Origin: Bacillota bacterium
GTDB lineage: Bacteria; Bacillota; UBA4882; UBA8346
Direction of reading: 5' to 3'
DNA: 43,282 nt
Assembly: GCA_023410535.1 (NCBI GenBank)
Contig: JAEYPR010000028.1
Coordinates: 1-43,282, forward strand
The position numbers were made by a program, and so were the translations under genes. The notes under the pieces were generated by a model. The model did not search any database, was not told where the DNA came from, and was given only the letters and a program-made list of their open reading frames with translations. Positions 22,967 through 30,905 of this stretch are shown in pieces. Position 1 is the first letter of the stretch. The number at the start of each line of letters is the position of its first letter.

Positions 22967-23893
22967 ATGGAATATGATCTGGTGATCATTGGCGCCGGAC
23001 CGGCCGGAATGACCGCCGGCGTGTTTGGAGCGCGCAAAGGACTGAAAATCGGGATGGTCGCCAAAGATATCGGCGGCCAGGTCAATTGGACCACCGATAT
23101 CGAAAACTATATGGGTTTTCAGGAGATCGACGGTCAGGAACTGATGGGCAAGTTTGAAAAACAACTGGATCAACTGGGGATTGATAAAAAGCTCACCGAG
23201 GTTCAAGCGGTCCGGAAAGACGGTGAGCGATTCCGGGTTCAAACGCCCGAGGGGGAATTGATCGCCCAGGCGGTGCTGGTCTGTTCCGGGAAAAAACCGA
23301 AAACGTTAAATATCCCGGGCGAAAACGAGTTTCGCAATAAAGGCGTCAGTTACTGTTCGACCTGCGACGGCCCGATCTTCAAAAATTTGCCGGTGGCCGT
23401 GGTTGGCGGCGGAAACTCGGCGGCGAAGGCGGTTTTGGACCTGATCAATTACACCGCCGAAGTTCATCTGATTTCCCTGACTCCGCTCACCGCTGATCAA
23501 GTACTGACGGACCGTTTGCAAAACCAAGCCAAACTAAAACAGTATATCGAACATACCGTGGTGGAGATCAAAGGGGACAAAACGGTCCAAACGGTATTGG
23601 TCGAAGCCGTCAAGACCAAACAGCGGTTTGAAATCCCGGTGCGCGGGGTTTTTATCGAGATCGGCCTGACTCCCAATACCGAATTTCTGGATCCGGCGGT
23701 GAAACGGAACGAGCTGGGGGAGATTCAGATTGATTGTTTTTGCCGGACCAACCTCCCCGGGTTATACGCCGCCGGCGACTCGACCTCGGTTCCGGAAAAA
23801 CAGATCATCGTCGCCGCCGGTGAAGGGGCGAAAGCGGCCATTGTCGCTTGGGGCGACCTGCTGCAGAAACCGCAACCGGCATTGGTGCATTAA
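22967..23893 (+). CDS. AhpF-like NADH-dependent flavoprotein (Cp34/thioredoxin reductase type)
   Basis: A 308-aa flavin disulfide reductase. FAD motif LVIIGAGPAGMTAGVFGARKG; redox pair CSTC (Cys130, Cys133) in GVSYCSTCDGP; pyridine-nucleotide fold VVGGGNSAAKAVLDL (146-160). The HRRxxxR signature of NADPH-dependent thioredoxin reductases is missing. Instead, segments such as KDIGGQVNWTTDIENY, TADQVLTDRLQ, GVFIEIGLTPNTEFL, and AAGDSTSVPEKQIIVAAGEGAKA are those of AhpF, whose N-terminal domain is absent. It is thus like Cp34 of Clostridium pasteurianum, which reduces the glutaredoxin-like Cp9 with NADH. The partner gene is upstream across a repeat array. No peroxiredoxin gene is in view. Confidence 0.9.
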   Translation: MEYDLVIIGAGPAGMTAGVFGARKGLKIGMVAKDIGGQVNWTTDIENYMGFQEIDGQELMGKFEKQLDQLGIDKKLTEVQAVRKDGERFRVQTPEGELIAQAVLVCSGKKPKTLNIPGENEFRNKGVSYCSTCDGPIFKNLPVAVVGGGNSAAKAVLDLINYTAEVHLISLTPLTADQVLTDRLQNQAKLKQYIEHTVVEIKGDKTVQTVLVEAVKTKQRFEIPVRGVFIEIGLTPNTEFLDPAVKRNELGEIQIDCFCRTNLPGLYAAGDSTSVPEKQIIVAAGEGAKAAIVAWGDLLQKPQPALVH

Positions 23894-23901
23894 ATAGAGA
23901 A

Positions 23902-23938
23902 AGAAGGCCCGGAACTCAGGTTTCGGGCTTTCTTGTTT
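23902..23938 (+). terminator. terminator after the flavoprotein gene
   Basis: AGAAGGCCCGGAAC pairs with GTTTCGGGCTTTCT (with G-U pairs) and is followed by TGTTT. Confidence 0.75.
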
Positions 23939-24073
23939 AAAGCGATCGACAGTTTCGGGTATTGACAATCTGCAGACTTTTTCTGTCAAACGGCAATTCA
24001 AGATCGGCAACCATCCTGATATGATAAGAGCAATCCAAAGCAAACCTTGATAAAAAGAGAGGATGGTCATGAA

Positions 24074-24775
24074 ATGAAACGGAAAGCCCTTTTGGTCATT
24101 TTTGGTTTAATCTTGTTGTTCAGCTGTTTTAGCGCAATGTCGGCCGCCGGTTCCGGGAAAACGCAAAATTACATCCAGTTGCAACAACGCGTTTACCTCC
24201 CGCAAGCGAAGACCCCGGCTCCGTTGGTGGTGCTGGTGCACAACGGCGGTTCCAACCAGGAAGCCTGGACCGATTTTCCCCGAGAGTTGGCGGCTCAAGG
24301 GTGGGTAGTTCTGACGATGGACTGGGAAGAGTTCAAAACAACCTACGATATTGAGAAGTCGGTCGGCCTGACCCTCAAACAATACGCCGACCGGATCGAC
24401 GCCACCAAGACAGCGTTCGTCAGCGGTTGCCACGGCGGGAGCAAGACGCTGCTGTTGTTCGGAAAGTTAAAGAAACTCTCCTATAAGATTCAAACCGTCG
24501 TTGCCTTGGGCATCTCCGAGCCGGCTTACGCCGACATGGTTCAAGCGCTCAAAAATGAACACCCGCCAGTCTTGGCTTTTTACTCACTCAAAGATAACCT
24601 GGGTGAGAAATATCAAGTCAACAGCAAAAAATTCGCCGAGGAAGTGTTGACCCAACCGAAGCAAGTGGTCAGTATCGACGCCGCCCCGCATGGCGATGAA
24701 CTGACCGCGGATGAAGGAACCAAAGGCGAGGTCAGAAAACAGATTGTCGTTTGGTTGAAAGATTACTTGAAATAA
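24074..24775 (+). CDS. exported alpha/beta hydrolase with Cys nucleophile (dienelactone hydrolase-like)
   Basis: A 233-aa exported protein: signal sequence KRKALLVIFGLILLFSCFSAMSAAG (the LFSC might even be a lipobox), then an alpha/beta-hydrolase core with PLVVLVHNGGSNQEAW (oxyanion loop) and the nucleophile elbow FVSGCHGGSKT. The nucleophile is Cys119 rather than Ser, as in dienelactone hydrolases (GxCxGG). The other triad members are probably Asp in YSLKDNL and His in APHGDE. The substrate is unknown. ATG 24074 is chosen because AGAGGA precedes it; the TTG at 24047 has none. Not obviously in an operon; terminators follow. Confidence 0.78.
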   Translation: MKRKALLVIFGLILLFSCFSAMSAAGSGKTQNYIQLQQRVYLPQAKTPAPLVVLVHNGGSNQEAWTDFPRELAAQGWVVLTMDWEEFKTTYDIEKSVGLTLKQYADRIDATKTAFVSGCHGGSKTLLLFGKLKKLSYKIQTVVALGISEPAYADMVQALKNEHPPVLAFYSLKDNLGEKYQVNSKKFAEEVLTQPKQVVSIDAAPHGDELTADEGTKGEVRKQIVVWLKDYLK

Positions 24776-24949
24776 TTTGCCCAAACAACAGGTTATGTCA
24801 AGGGAGGCGAAAATAATTAAACCATTTGCTTCATCCTTGTTATTATCCCATGATTCTTGATGGCCGCTTCCATGCGTTGCCTTAGATCCCCGCTACCGCA
24901 CGTATAAAATGGTCCATATTAAACTTACCGACTTCCCTCCGTTTCGCAA

Positions 24950-24982
24950 GAGTGGGCGGTGACTCCGCTCACTCCTTTTTTC
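24950..24982 (+). terminator. terminator 1 upstream of the site-2 protease gene
   Basis: GAGTGGGCGG pairs with CCGCTCACTC around a short loop and runs into CTTTTTT. Confidence 0.8.
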
Positions 24983-24998
24983 AATGAGGCGAAATCAG

Positions 24999-25031
24999 AA
25001 AGCCGCCGCTTGTTTCGGGAAGCGGCTTTTT
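24999..25031 (+). terminator. terminator 2 upstream of the site-2 protease gene
   Basis: AAAGCC and GCTT pair with AAGC and GGCTTT (3-nt bulge), followed by TTTTTTGATTTT. It lies about 20 bp after the first terminator. Confidence 0.75.
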
Positions 25032-25178
25032 TGATTTTATTCCGGCCGGACGAGCAGGAATGGATAGAATATAAGTAGAAGATATAGTTATTGGTCGCGA
25101 AAACCGCCGGGCAGCCGATACCGCCGGTTGATTCGGGAGTAGTTGAAGCTTCGCAATAATTATTGAGGAGTGGCATGA

Positions 25179-25820
25179 TTGGGTATTAATTTTCAAGAGA
25201 TCTTATTGATGTTACCGGCGATTTTGTTTGGTTTGTCGTTTCATGAATTTTGTCATGCTTATGTCGCGGTCAAACTGGGGGATGACACCCCGCGGAGTCA
25301 GAACCGGCTAACCTTGAATCCGCTGGCGCATTTTGATCCGATCGGCTTTTTGATGTTGATCATCGCCCGTTTCGGTTGGGCCAAACCGGTGGAGATCAAT
25401 CCGCAGGCATTTAAACATCCGCGCCGCGATGAGGTGTTGGTCTCGCTGGCGGGCCCATTGGCCAACCTGATTACCGCAGTGGTTTTTGTCTTCATTATCC
25501 GGTTTTCGATTGGCTCGTTGGGACGAATGGCGACTTATGGCCAGTATATCTTTGATATGCTGCAGTATTTTGTCGTCATCAACCTTGGATTGATGATCTT
25601 TAACCTGCTGCCGATTCCGCCGTTGGACGGTTCGCATCTCATTTTTGTGGTTTTGCCGGACCGCTGGATTCACTTTAAGATCGGTTTATACCGCTACGGC
25701 AGTATCGCCCTGCTTGGGGTAATCGTCTTGGAGCGGGTAACCAACCTGGATCTGTTGCCTATCGGAAAAGCGGTCTTTGCAATTTACTCCGGATTATTCC
25801 GAATGGTCGGACTCGGTTAG
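25179..25820 (+). CDS. site-2 protease family protein (M50)
   Basis: A 213-aa intramembrane zinc metalloprotease of the short M50 type. HEFCH (residues 22-26) gives the HExxH zinc ligands and catalytic Glu; FNLLPIPPLDG (141-151) contains the third ligand Asp150. About five to six membrane helices. No PDZ domain, so it is the small prokaryotic form of unknown substrate, not SpoIVFB or RseP in length. TTG start with GAGGAG 8 nt upstream. It ends at a strong bidirectional terminator that faces the convergent gene. Confidence 0.92.
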   Translation: MGINFQEILLMLPAILFGLSFHEFCHAYVAVKLGDDTPRSQNRLTLNPLAHFDPIGFLMLIIARFGWAKPVEINPQAFKHPRRDEVLVSLAGPLANLITAVVFVFIIRFSIGSLGRMATYGQYIFDMLQYFVVINLGLMIFNLLPIPPLDGSHLIFVVLPDRWIHFKIGLYRYGSIALLGVIVLERVTNLDLLPIGKAVFAIYSGLFRMVGLG

Positions 25821-25840
25821 TCAAACGAACTGTCAATTTC

Positions 25841-25888
25841 AAAAAACGGAACCCAACCGGATCATTCCGATTGGGTTCCGTTTTTTGC
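25841..25888. terminator. bidirectional terminator between convergent genes
   Basis: AAAAAACGGAACCCAA (25841-25856) pairs with TTGGGTTCCGTTTTTT (25871-25886), with T-runs on both strands. It serves the site-2 protease gene and the convergent exported-protein gene. Confidence 0.92.
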
Positions 25889-25897
25889 TTTGGGGGT

Positions 25898-26854
25898 TTA
25901 TTCCTTTACTAACTCAACCGTCGTGGTGCTTTTGGCGGAAAAGGGATAGGCTTTTCCTTTCATCGCCTCCGGACCCGTAACGACCCGGATTTTGCCGCGA
26001 ATGGCCATGGCGGACTGAAGGGTTAAGGGCAATCCGGTAGAGCGCTCCAGCGTTAGGGTGGCTGTTTCCGTTCCATTGAATTCGTAAACCATGGTCAATT
26101 GATCAAGCGCCAACGGCGGCGGGGCCGCCGGATTGGACCGGAGTTTGACGTTTTTACGGATTACAATGCTTTCAGGACTTTGCTTGATCAGAGTCAGCTT
26201 GGCGTCGGCGATGGTCGGCAAGCGTTTGGTCAGAATCGTACGTCGTTGCCAAGTTTGGCCAACGGCGACCGTTTGCTCCGGCAGGAACAGCTCGCTCAAC
26301 TTCTCTTCCAAAGCGGCATCCCCCAGGGTATCGGCGAAGGTTTTCCGGATAAATTCCAGCGAGCCCTGGGCAGGTTGGTTCGGCTTGATCGGGTCGTATT
26401 TTTTGAGCACTTCCGCGATGAGCGGTTCGTAGCCGTCGACCATCCGTACCTGCCCGTCCGGTTGGACTTTCAGGTCAAACGGTTTAATCACCATCAGCAG
26501 ATAGGGGGAGTACTGCGGAAGCTCGGGACTCGGTTTGCGAAAATCAAAAGTTTTGATTCCCGCGGCGCCGGATTCCTCGATCCGGAACTGCTCGTAACTG
26601 ACTTGCAGCCGGACTCCGGTCGGGTCTTTCTCCAACGCGGTGAGTGTGTAGACGGTCTGTTGCTTAGTGGTGATCTTTTGCATCGTCCCGTCGGACCTGC
26701 CGGTGTTCAGCTCGGTTTGGATAACCTCCCGGACGCGATAGGGCTGATCAAGGCTGGGGTTTAGTTTTAAAGTAACGGTCGGCGGTACGGCCAAAACCGA
26801 AGTTGCTAACAGGAATATCAAAAACAAAATCGAGTTGAACAATAAATTTCGCAT
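25898..26854 (-). CDS. exported beta-rich protein, possibly DUF6263-like
   Basis: A 318-aa protein with a signal peptide (RNLLFNSILFLIFLLATSVLA) and a mature beta-rich chain with repeated strand patterns (TLKLNPSLDQPYRVREVIQTEL, GTMQKITTKQQTVYTLTALE, FLPEQTVAVGQTWQRR, TLTLERSTGLPLTLQSAM). This layout recalls DUF6263 and related lipoprotein-like families, but I cannot confirm it. No membrane anchor or Cys lipobox, so it is soluble outside the cytoplasmic membrane. ATG 26854 with GGTGGAGG upstream is preferred over the in-frame codon at 26893. No function can be assigned. Confidence 0.7.
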   Translation of the reverse strand: MRNLLFNSILFLIFLLATSVLAVPPTVTLKLNPSLDQPYRVREVIQTELNTGRSDGTMQKITTKQQTVYTLTALEKDPTGVRLQVSYEQFRIEESGAAGIKTFDFRKPSPELPQYSPYLLMVIKPFDLKVQPDGQVRMVDGYEPLIAEVLKKYDPIKPNQPAQGSLEFIRKTFADTLGDAALEEKLSELFLPEQTVAVGQTWQRRTILTKRLPTIADAKLTLIKQSPESIVIRKNVKLRSNPAAPPPLALDQLTMVYEFNGTETATLTLERSTGLPLTLQSAMAIRGKIRVVTGPEAMKGKAYPFSAKSTTTVELVKE

Positions 26855-27057
26855 TATCAGGAGTCCTCCACCAAAATCCGTATTGCATACCATCTGATGG
26901 ATTCGTGATCAGCCCTGAATATCCTTTTAAAGAATTTGGCAATGGTTGCTATCTGACGTAAGATGACTTAAGATATTGTTATATAAAAAAGAAAAAGAGT
27001 AAGTTCATGCGGGAAACATTGGAATCGGTGCTTCCGGTAGATCACTAGGGGGATTTC

Positions 27058-27732
27058 ATGATGTGGGATACCATGAGTGAAGCTTGGCGGGTCAGTTTCG
27101 AGCAAGCCTGGGAAGCTTATTGCCAGGGCTCGGTCCCGATCGGCGCGGCTTTGGTCGACACGACCGGGAAGGTCGTTGTTAAAGGACGTAACCGGATTTA
27201 CGAAACACAAGCGCCAGCTGGAACCGTCCACGGACACAAGTTGGCGCACGCCGAGTTGAACTGCTTATTGCAGCTTCAAGGCCAAGACCTTTCGGAGGTT
27301 CGAAGTTATACCCTCTATACCACCGTCGAGCCTTGCCCGTTATGTTTTGGAGCACTGGTAATGTCCAATGTCCGCAATCTCCGCTATGCCGCCCGTGACG
27401 CTTGGGCCGGCAGCGCCGACCTGATCCGGGCCAATCACTATTTACGGAGCAAACCCTTGCGGTTTGACGGGCCCGAACCGGTGCTGGGAGAGGTTGCGGC
27501 ATTGTTGCATTCGGTTTATGTTTTGGAGCGGGTTGCAAAACGCGGGAAGGAATCCGAGCTGATTGCGGCCTGGGCAATTGATTATCCCAAAGGGGTTGCG
27601 CTGGCCCGGATTTGGTTTGAGAATAATACACTGTCGCAAGGACGCATCCTAGGTTGGACCGCGGAGAAGGTTTTTGGGACGATTGTTGCAGAGCTTGATC
27701 AAGACCAAACACAATCACAAGAATCAGTATGA
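27058..27732 (+). CDS. nucleoside/cytidine deaminase-family protein
   Basis: A 224-aa protein whose first 130 residues form a zinc deaminase domain: HAE (64-66) supplies a His ligand and the proton-shuttling Glu, and PCPLC (92-96) the two Cys ligands. GSVPIGAALVD and TLYTTVEPC are the usual flanks. This is the fold of guanine deaminase, TadA and related enzymes. The C-terminal 90 residues are unlike TadA, which is about 150-165 aa, so a tRNA role is unlikely. The substrate is a base or nucleoside, not identified. ATG 27058 is preceded by AGGGGGA. A terminator follows. Confidence 0.85.
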   Translation: MMWDTMSEAWRVSFEQAWEAYCQGSVPIGAALVDTTGKVVVKGRNRIYETQAPAGTVHGHKLAHAELNCLLQLQGQDLSEVRSYTLYTTVEPCPLCFGALVMSNVRNLRYAARDAWAGSADLIRANHYLRSKPLRFDGPEPVLGEVAALLHSVYVLERVAKRGKESELIAAWAIDYPKGVALARIWFENNTLSQGRILGWTAEKVFGTIVAELDQDQTQSQESV

Positions 27733-27784
27733 ATAGCTCGGTATGTTGACTCCGATAAAATTAAAAAAATACCATATTTAAGTT

Positions 27785-27823
27785 GGGGCGATTCAAATAG
27801 CGTTTGAGTCAGCCCCTCTTTTA
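27785..27823 (+). terminator. terminator after the deaminase gene
   Basis: GGGGC and GCCCC close a long stem containing ATTCAAA / TTTGAGT and run into TCTTTT. Confidence 0.8.
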
Positions 27824-27952
27824 TTGAATGCGATATGTTTGAAAGATGCGCGTGTTAATAAACCGTAAACACAAAAATAGATATGACGCCTTGCGTGTGA
27901 CATTGCGAGCAACGAACTTGAAAACAAAAAACGTATATTTAATAACAAGTAA

Positions 27953-27985
27953 ATTGTAGATTGCAAAAATGTTTCAAGCTACAAT
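27953..27985 (+). promoter_or_regulatory. inverted repeat upstream of the solute-binding gene
   Basis: ATTGTAG (27953-27959) and CTACAAT (27979-27985), 19 bp apart, form a perfect 7-bp inverted repeat 35 bp before the start codon. A regulator may bind here. Confidence 0.35.
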
Positions 27986-28019
27986 GAGGTCAACGGTTCA
28001 AAATAAAGGGGGAACGATT

Positions 28020-29600
28020 ATGGCACGGAAGTTGATCAATTTCATAATGACGGGTATTTTAGTTTTTGCAATGGTGACTCCGGTAGCCCGCGGCGCGAAA
28101 GGCTTCAATTATCCAATGAACACCAACGCTACGGTGAAATATTGGATGGATTTGCATCCCAATCTTTCGGTCACGACCAAAAACTTCGGCGATACCCCGT
28201 TGGCAAAGGAGATCGAAAAACGGACCGGCGTGAAATGCGTTTACCAACACCCTGTTGCCGGGCAGGAGCAGGAATCATTGTTTCTTTTGATTGCCAGTGG
28301 CAGCCTACCCGATGTGGTCGAATATATCTGGACCTCCTTCCCGGGCGGTCCTAACACCGCTATCAATAACGGCGCAATTTTGCGTTTGAACGATGTCTAT
28401 GATAAATATTGTCCCAATCTTAAAAAATACCTTAAATCCCACGCTGATTGGGACCGAATGACCAAAACCGATGAAGGAGATTACTACGTTTTCCCATCGA
28501 TCCGCGCCGGCCAAAACCTTTTGGTTACTTCAGGCCCGGTCGTCCGGAAGGATTGGCTGAATGATCTAAAATTACCGGTCCCGCAGACGATTGAAGATTG
28601 GCATACGGTATTGAAAGCGTTTAAAGAGAAAAAAGGCGCGGTATATCCCCTCACCACCAACCTAAACTATCTGCGGACTGATTACGGCCCAGCTTTTGAC
28701 GTCTGTGGCGATCAACAAGGTTTCTATATCGATAAAGGAAAAGTAATGTATAGTTGGAATACCCCCGGTTATAAAGAATTTTTGAAAACAATGAACCGGT
28801 GGTATGCCGAAGGATTGCTTGACCCCAACTTCGCTCAATTTACCACCAAAAGCCGGGATGCGTATATCCTCTCCGGTAAATCGGGTGCTACCGACTGTCC
28901 GGCCGCCAGTGGTATCGGTGCTTGGCTTGACGCCATGGAAACGAAGGATCCAAAATTCAGTGTCACTGGAACCCGGTATTGCAGTCCCCAAAAAAATCAA
29001 TTGCCGCGTTTTGTCCGTAGCTCTCAAGTATACGGCGGTGCCAACAAAGGAAGCGCCGCAATTAGCGCCAAAGCCCGTCCGGAAGTGGTGGAAGCAGCCG
29101 CGCGCTTGCTTGACTATAACTTTAGCCCGGAAGGGATTCGCCTGATGAACTTCGGAATTGAGGGAATCAGCTACCAGCTGGTTAACGGCAAACCGAAATA
29201 TACCGATGCGATGATGAAAGATCCGAAAATGTCCCCGACAGCCGCATTGACCCGTTATATCCGCGCCAATTATTACGGGCCCTTCCCGGCGCTTCCCGAA
29301 TACCTGGATGAATATTACCTCCGTCCCCAACTGAAAGAGGCGCAAAAGTACTGGATGGAGAACAATTATTCCAAACACCAGTTGCCGCCGATTACGCCCA
29401 ACGATAAAGAAGGTCAGGAATTATCCAGGATCATCAATGATCTCAACACCTATGTCCAAGAGATGACAATGAAGTTCATCTTGGGGAGTGAACCGATCGG
29501 CAATTATGACGCTTATGTCAGTCAGGTCAAAAAGTTGGGAATCGACCGGGTGCTTGAAATCTACCAAAACGCCTATATCCGGTACCGGGCCCGAAAGTAA
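28020..29600 (+). CDS. extracellular solute-binding protein (family 1, LipO/YtcQ-like)
   Basis: A 526-aa ABC-type sugar-binding protein of the long LipO group. It has a cleavable signal peptide (RKLINFIMTGILVFAMVTPVARG) without a lipobox Cys, unlike the lipoproteins usual in single-membrane Firmicutes; this suits a periplasm. The core contains FLLIASGSLPDVVEY, GPVVRKDWLNDLKLPVPQTIEDW and NRWYAEGLLDPNFAQF, typical of family 1 binding proteins. No permease (LplB/YtcP type) gene is adjacent, so the partners are elsewhere. It is followed after 72 bp by an enolase-superfamily gene, suggesting an acidic sugar or oligosaccharide as ligand. AGGGGG precedes the ATG. Confidence 0.9.
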   Translation: MARKLINFIMTGILVFAMVTPVARGAKGFNYPMNTNATVKYWMDLHPNLSVTTKNFGDTPLAKEIEKRTGVKCVYQHPVAGQEQESLFLLIASGSLPDVVEYIWTSFPGGPNTAINNGAILRLNDVYDKYCPNLKKYLKSHADWDRMTKTDEGDYYVFPSIRAGQNLLVTSGPVVRKDWLNDLKLPVPQTIEDWHTVLKAFKEKKGAVYPLTTNLNYLRTDYGPAFDVCGDQQGFYIDKGKVMYSWNTPGYKEFLKTMNRWYAEGLLDPNFAQFTTKSRDAYILSGKSGATDCPAASGIGAWLDAMETKDPKFSVTGTRYCSPQKNQLPRFVRSSQVYGGANKGSAAISAKARPEVVEAAARLLDYNFSPEGIRLMNFGIEGISYQLVNGKPKYTDAMMKDPKMSPTAALTRYIRANYYGPFPALPEYLDEYYLRPQLKEAQKYWMENNYSKHQLPPITPNDKEGQELSRIINDLNTYVQEMTMKFILGSEPIGNYDAYVSQVKKLGIDRVLEIYQNAYIRYRARK

Positions 29601-29672
29601 AGACCTTTGCCCCGACGATCGGCATAAAAGGCAGTTTCAGCGAAACTTAATCAACGAATTGGAGAAACAGAC

Positions 29673-30803
29673 ATGAAGATCCTCGATGTAAAAGCAGAAA
29701 AGTTTCACTATCAGACCCCGATCCATCTTGACGCCGCAGGGCATAACTGTCCGGGTCCATTGCGCGATGCGCAACGAACCTTCGTCACGATTACGGCCGA
29801 AAATGGCATGTCGGGACATAGTTTCGGAGGGTCGGCGGAGGTCATTAACCAATTGGTGAAATCGTTGCTGGTTGGAGAAGACGCCTTGTACCGCGAGCGG
29901 ATTTGGCAGCGTTTAAAAGGCCGGCAACGGATGTTTAGCGGGTCATTGACCAATGAAGTCTTGTGCATGGTCGATCTGGCGCTCTGGGATTTGGCGGGGA
30001 AAATAATGCAGCAACCGGTCTATAAGATTTTGGGCGGCTTTCGTAATAAGATTCCGGCTTACGCTTCGACGATGTGTGGCGACGATCTGGAAAACGGATT
30101 GAATACGCCGGAGGCGTATGCCGATTTCGCGGCCGCTTGTCAAAAACGCGGTTATCAAGCGTTAAAGCTCCATACCTGGATGGCGCCCCCCGATGTTAAA
30201 ATGGATGTGGCCGCCTGCAAAGCCGTTCGCGAACGGGTCGGGGATACGATGGTGCTCATGCTTGACAGCTATCACGGCTACAGCCGCCAGCAAGCGTTGT
30301 ACCTCGGCAAAGAATTGGAAAAATTGAACTTTTATTGGTTGGAAGAACCGATGGACGAGTATAATATCGAATCGTATGTTTGGCTGGCCGAGCAATTGGC
30401 TATTCCCATCTGCGGGCCGGAGAAAGCCGAAGGAAAGATGCAGACTCGGGCGGAGTGGATCGTCCGGCACGCATCGGACATTTCGCGGGGCGGAGTGAAA
30501 AATCTGGGTGGAATCACTCCGTTGATCAAAACAGCTCATTTATGCGAGTCATTCGGGATCAGCCTGGAAGTGCACGGCAGCAATATCGGCAATCTTCATG
30601 TGTTGGGCGCCATGGGAATCCCGGGTGAATATTACGAACGCGGTTTGCTGCATCCTTTGATCGACTATGAAGTTCCCGAACCTTGGTTGAATTCTATTGT
30701 CGACCCGATGGATAGCGCAGGATTCGTCCATCTGTCAGACCGGCCCGGATTGGGTTGGGATCTTAATTTGGATTATATTCGGGCCAATTTGCTTACCAAG
30801 TAA
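29673..30803 (+). CDS. mandelate racemase/muconate-type enolase superfamily dehydratase
   Basis: A 376-aa enzyme. Metal ligands Asp198 (MLDSY), Glu224 (WLEEP) and Glu250 (GPEKAEG) bind Mg2+. Lys165 in ALKLHTW and the Asp271/His301 pair (DISRGG ... EVHGSN) are the acid/base residues of the mandelate-racemase subgroup. The second position of the usual KxK is His167, so it is KxH. Members dehydrate sugar acids; the actual substrate is unknown. It shares an operon with the solute-binding protein and has GGAG upstream of the ATG. Confidence 0.88.
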   Translation: MKILDVKAEKFHYQTPIHLDAAGHNCPGPLRDAQRTFVTITAENGMSGHSFGGSAEVINQLVKSLLVGEDALYRERIWQRLKGRQRMFSGSLTNEVLCMVDLALWDLAGKIMQQPVYKILGGFRNKIPAYASTMCGDDLENGLNTPEAYADFAAACQKRGYQALKLHTWMAPPDVKMDVAACKAVRERVGDTMVLMLDSYHGYSRQQALYLGKELEKLNFYWLEEPMDEYNIESYVWLAEQLAIPICGPEKAEGKMQTRAEWIVRHASDISRGGVKNLGGITPLIKTAHLCESFGISLEVHGSNIGNLHVLGAMGIPGEYYERGLLHPLIDYEVPEPWLNSIVDPMDSAGFVHLSDRPGLGWDLNLDYIRANLLTK

Positions 30804-30844
30804 ACGCGGACGGTTGCCAAGGAATGCTGGAAGAAGTAATAAAG

Positions 30845-30878
30845 GAGGGCGTCTCCGGATGAAGACGCCCTTCGTCTT
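30845..30878. terminator. terminator, probably bidirectional
   Basis: GGGCGTCT (30847-30854) and AGACGCCC (30863-30870), then TTCGTCTTTC on plus and TCCTTTATT on minus. It lies between the enolase-family gene and the convergent MATE gene. The ATG inside it belongs to a shadow ORF. Confidence 0.7.
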
Positions 30879-30905
30879 TCCGGTAGCCTTCCCGCGAGGT
30901 TTGGA

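Larger units (their letters stand above)
24776..25178. other. intergenic region with two tandem hairpins
   Basis: About 400 bp without a recognised gene. A good ribosome site (AGGGAGG at about 24802-24808) is followed by no ATG, GTG or TTG at proper distance; only ATA/ATT codons occur and the frame stops after 15 codons. So it is probably a remnant. Two U-tailed hairpins then follow at 24950-24982 and 24999-25031. Confidence 0.5.

Noticed and set aside
23962..23990. Promoter with TTGACA upstream of the hydrolase gene
   Set aside because: No -10 element lies at the right distance; the TTGACA / TGTCAA inverted pair is noted but unproven.
26099..26764. 221-aa plus-strand ORF
   Set aside because: It mirrors the exported protein on the minus strand and lacks a ribosome site.
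28662..29378. 238-aa minus-strand ORF
   Set aside because: It is a shadow of the solute-binding protein gene.
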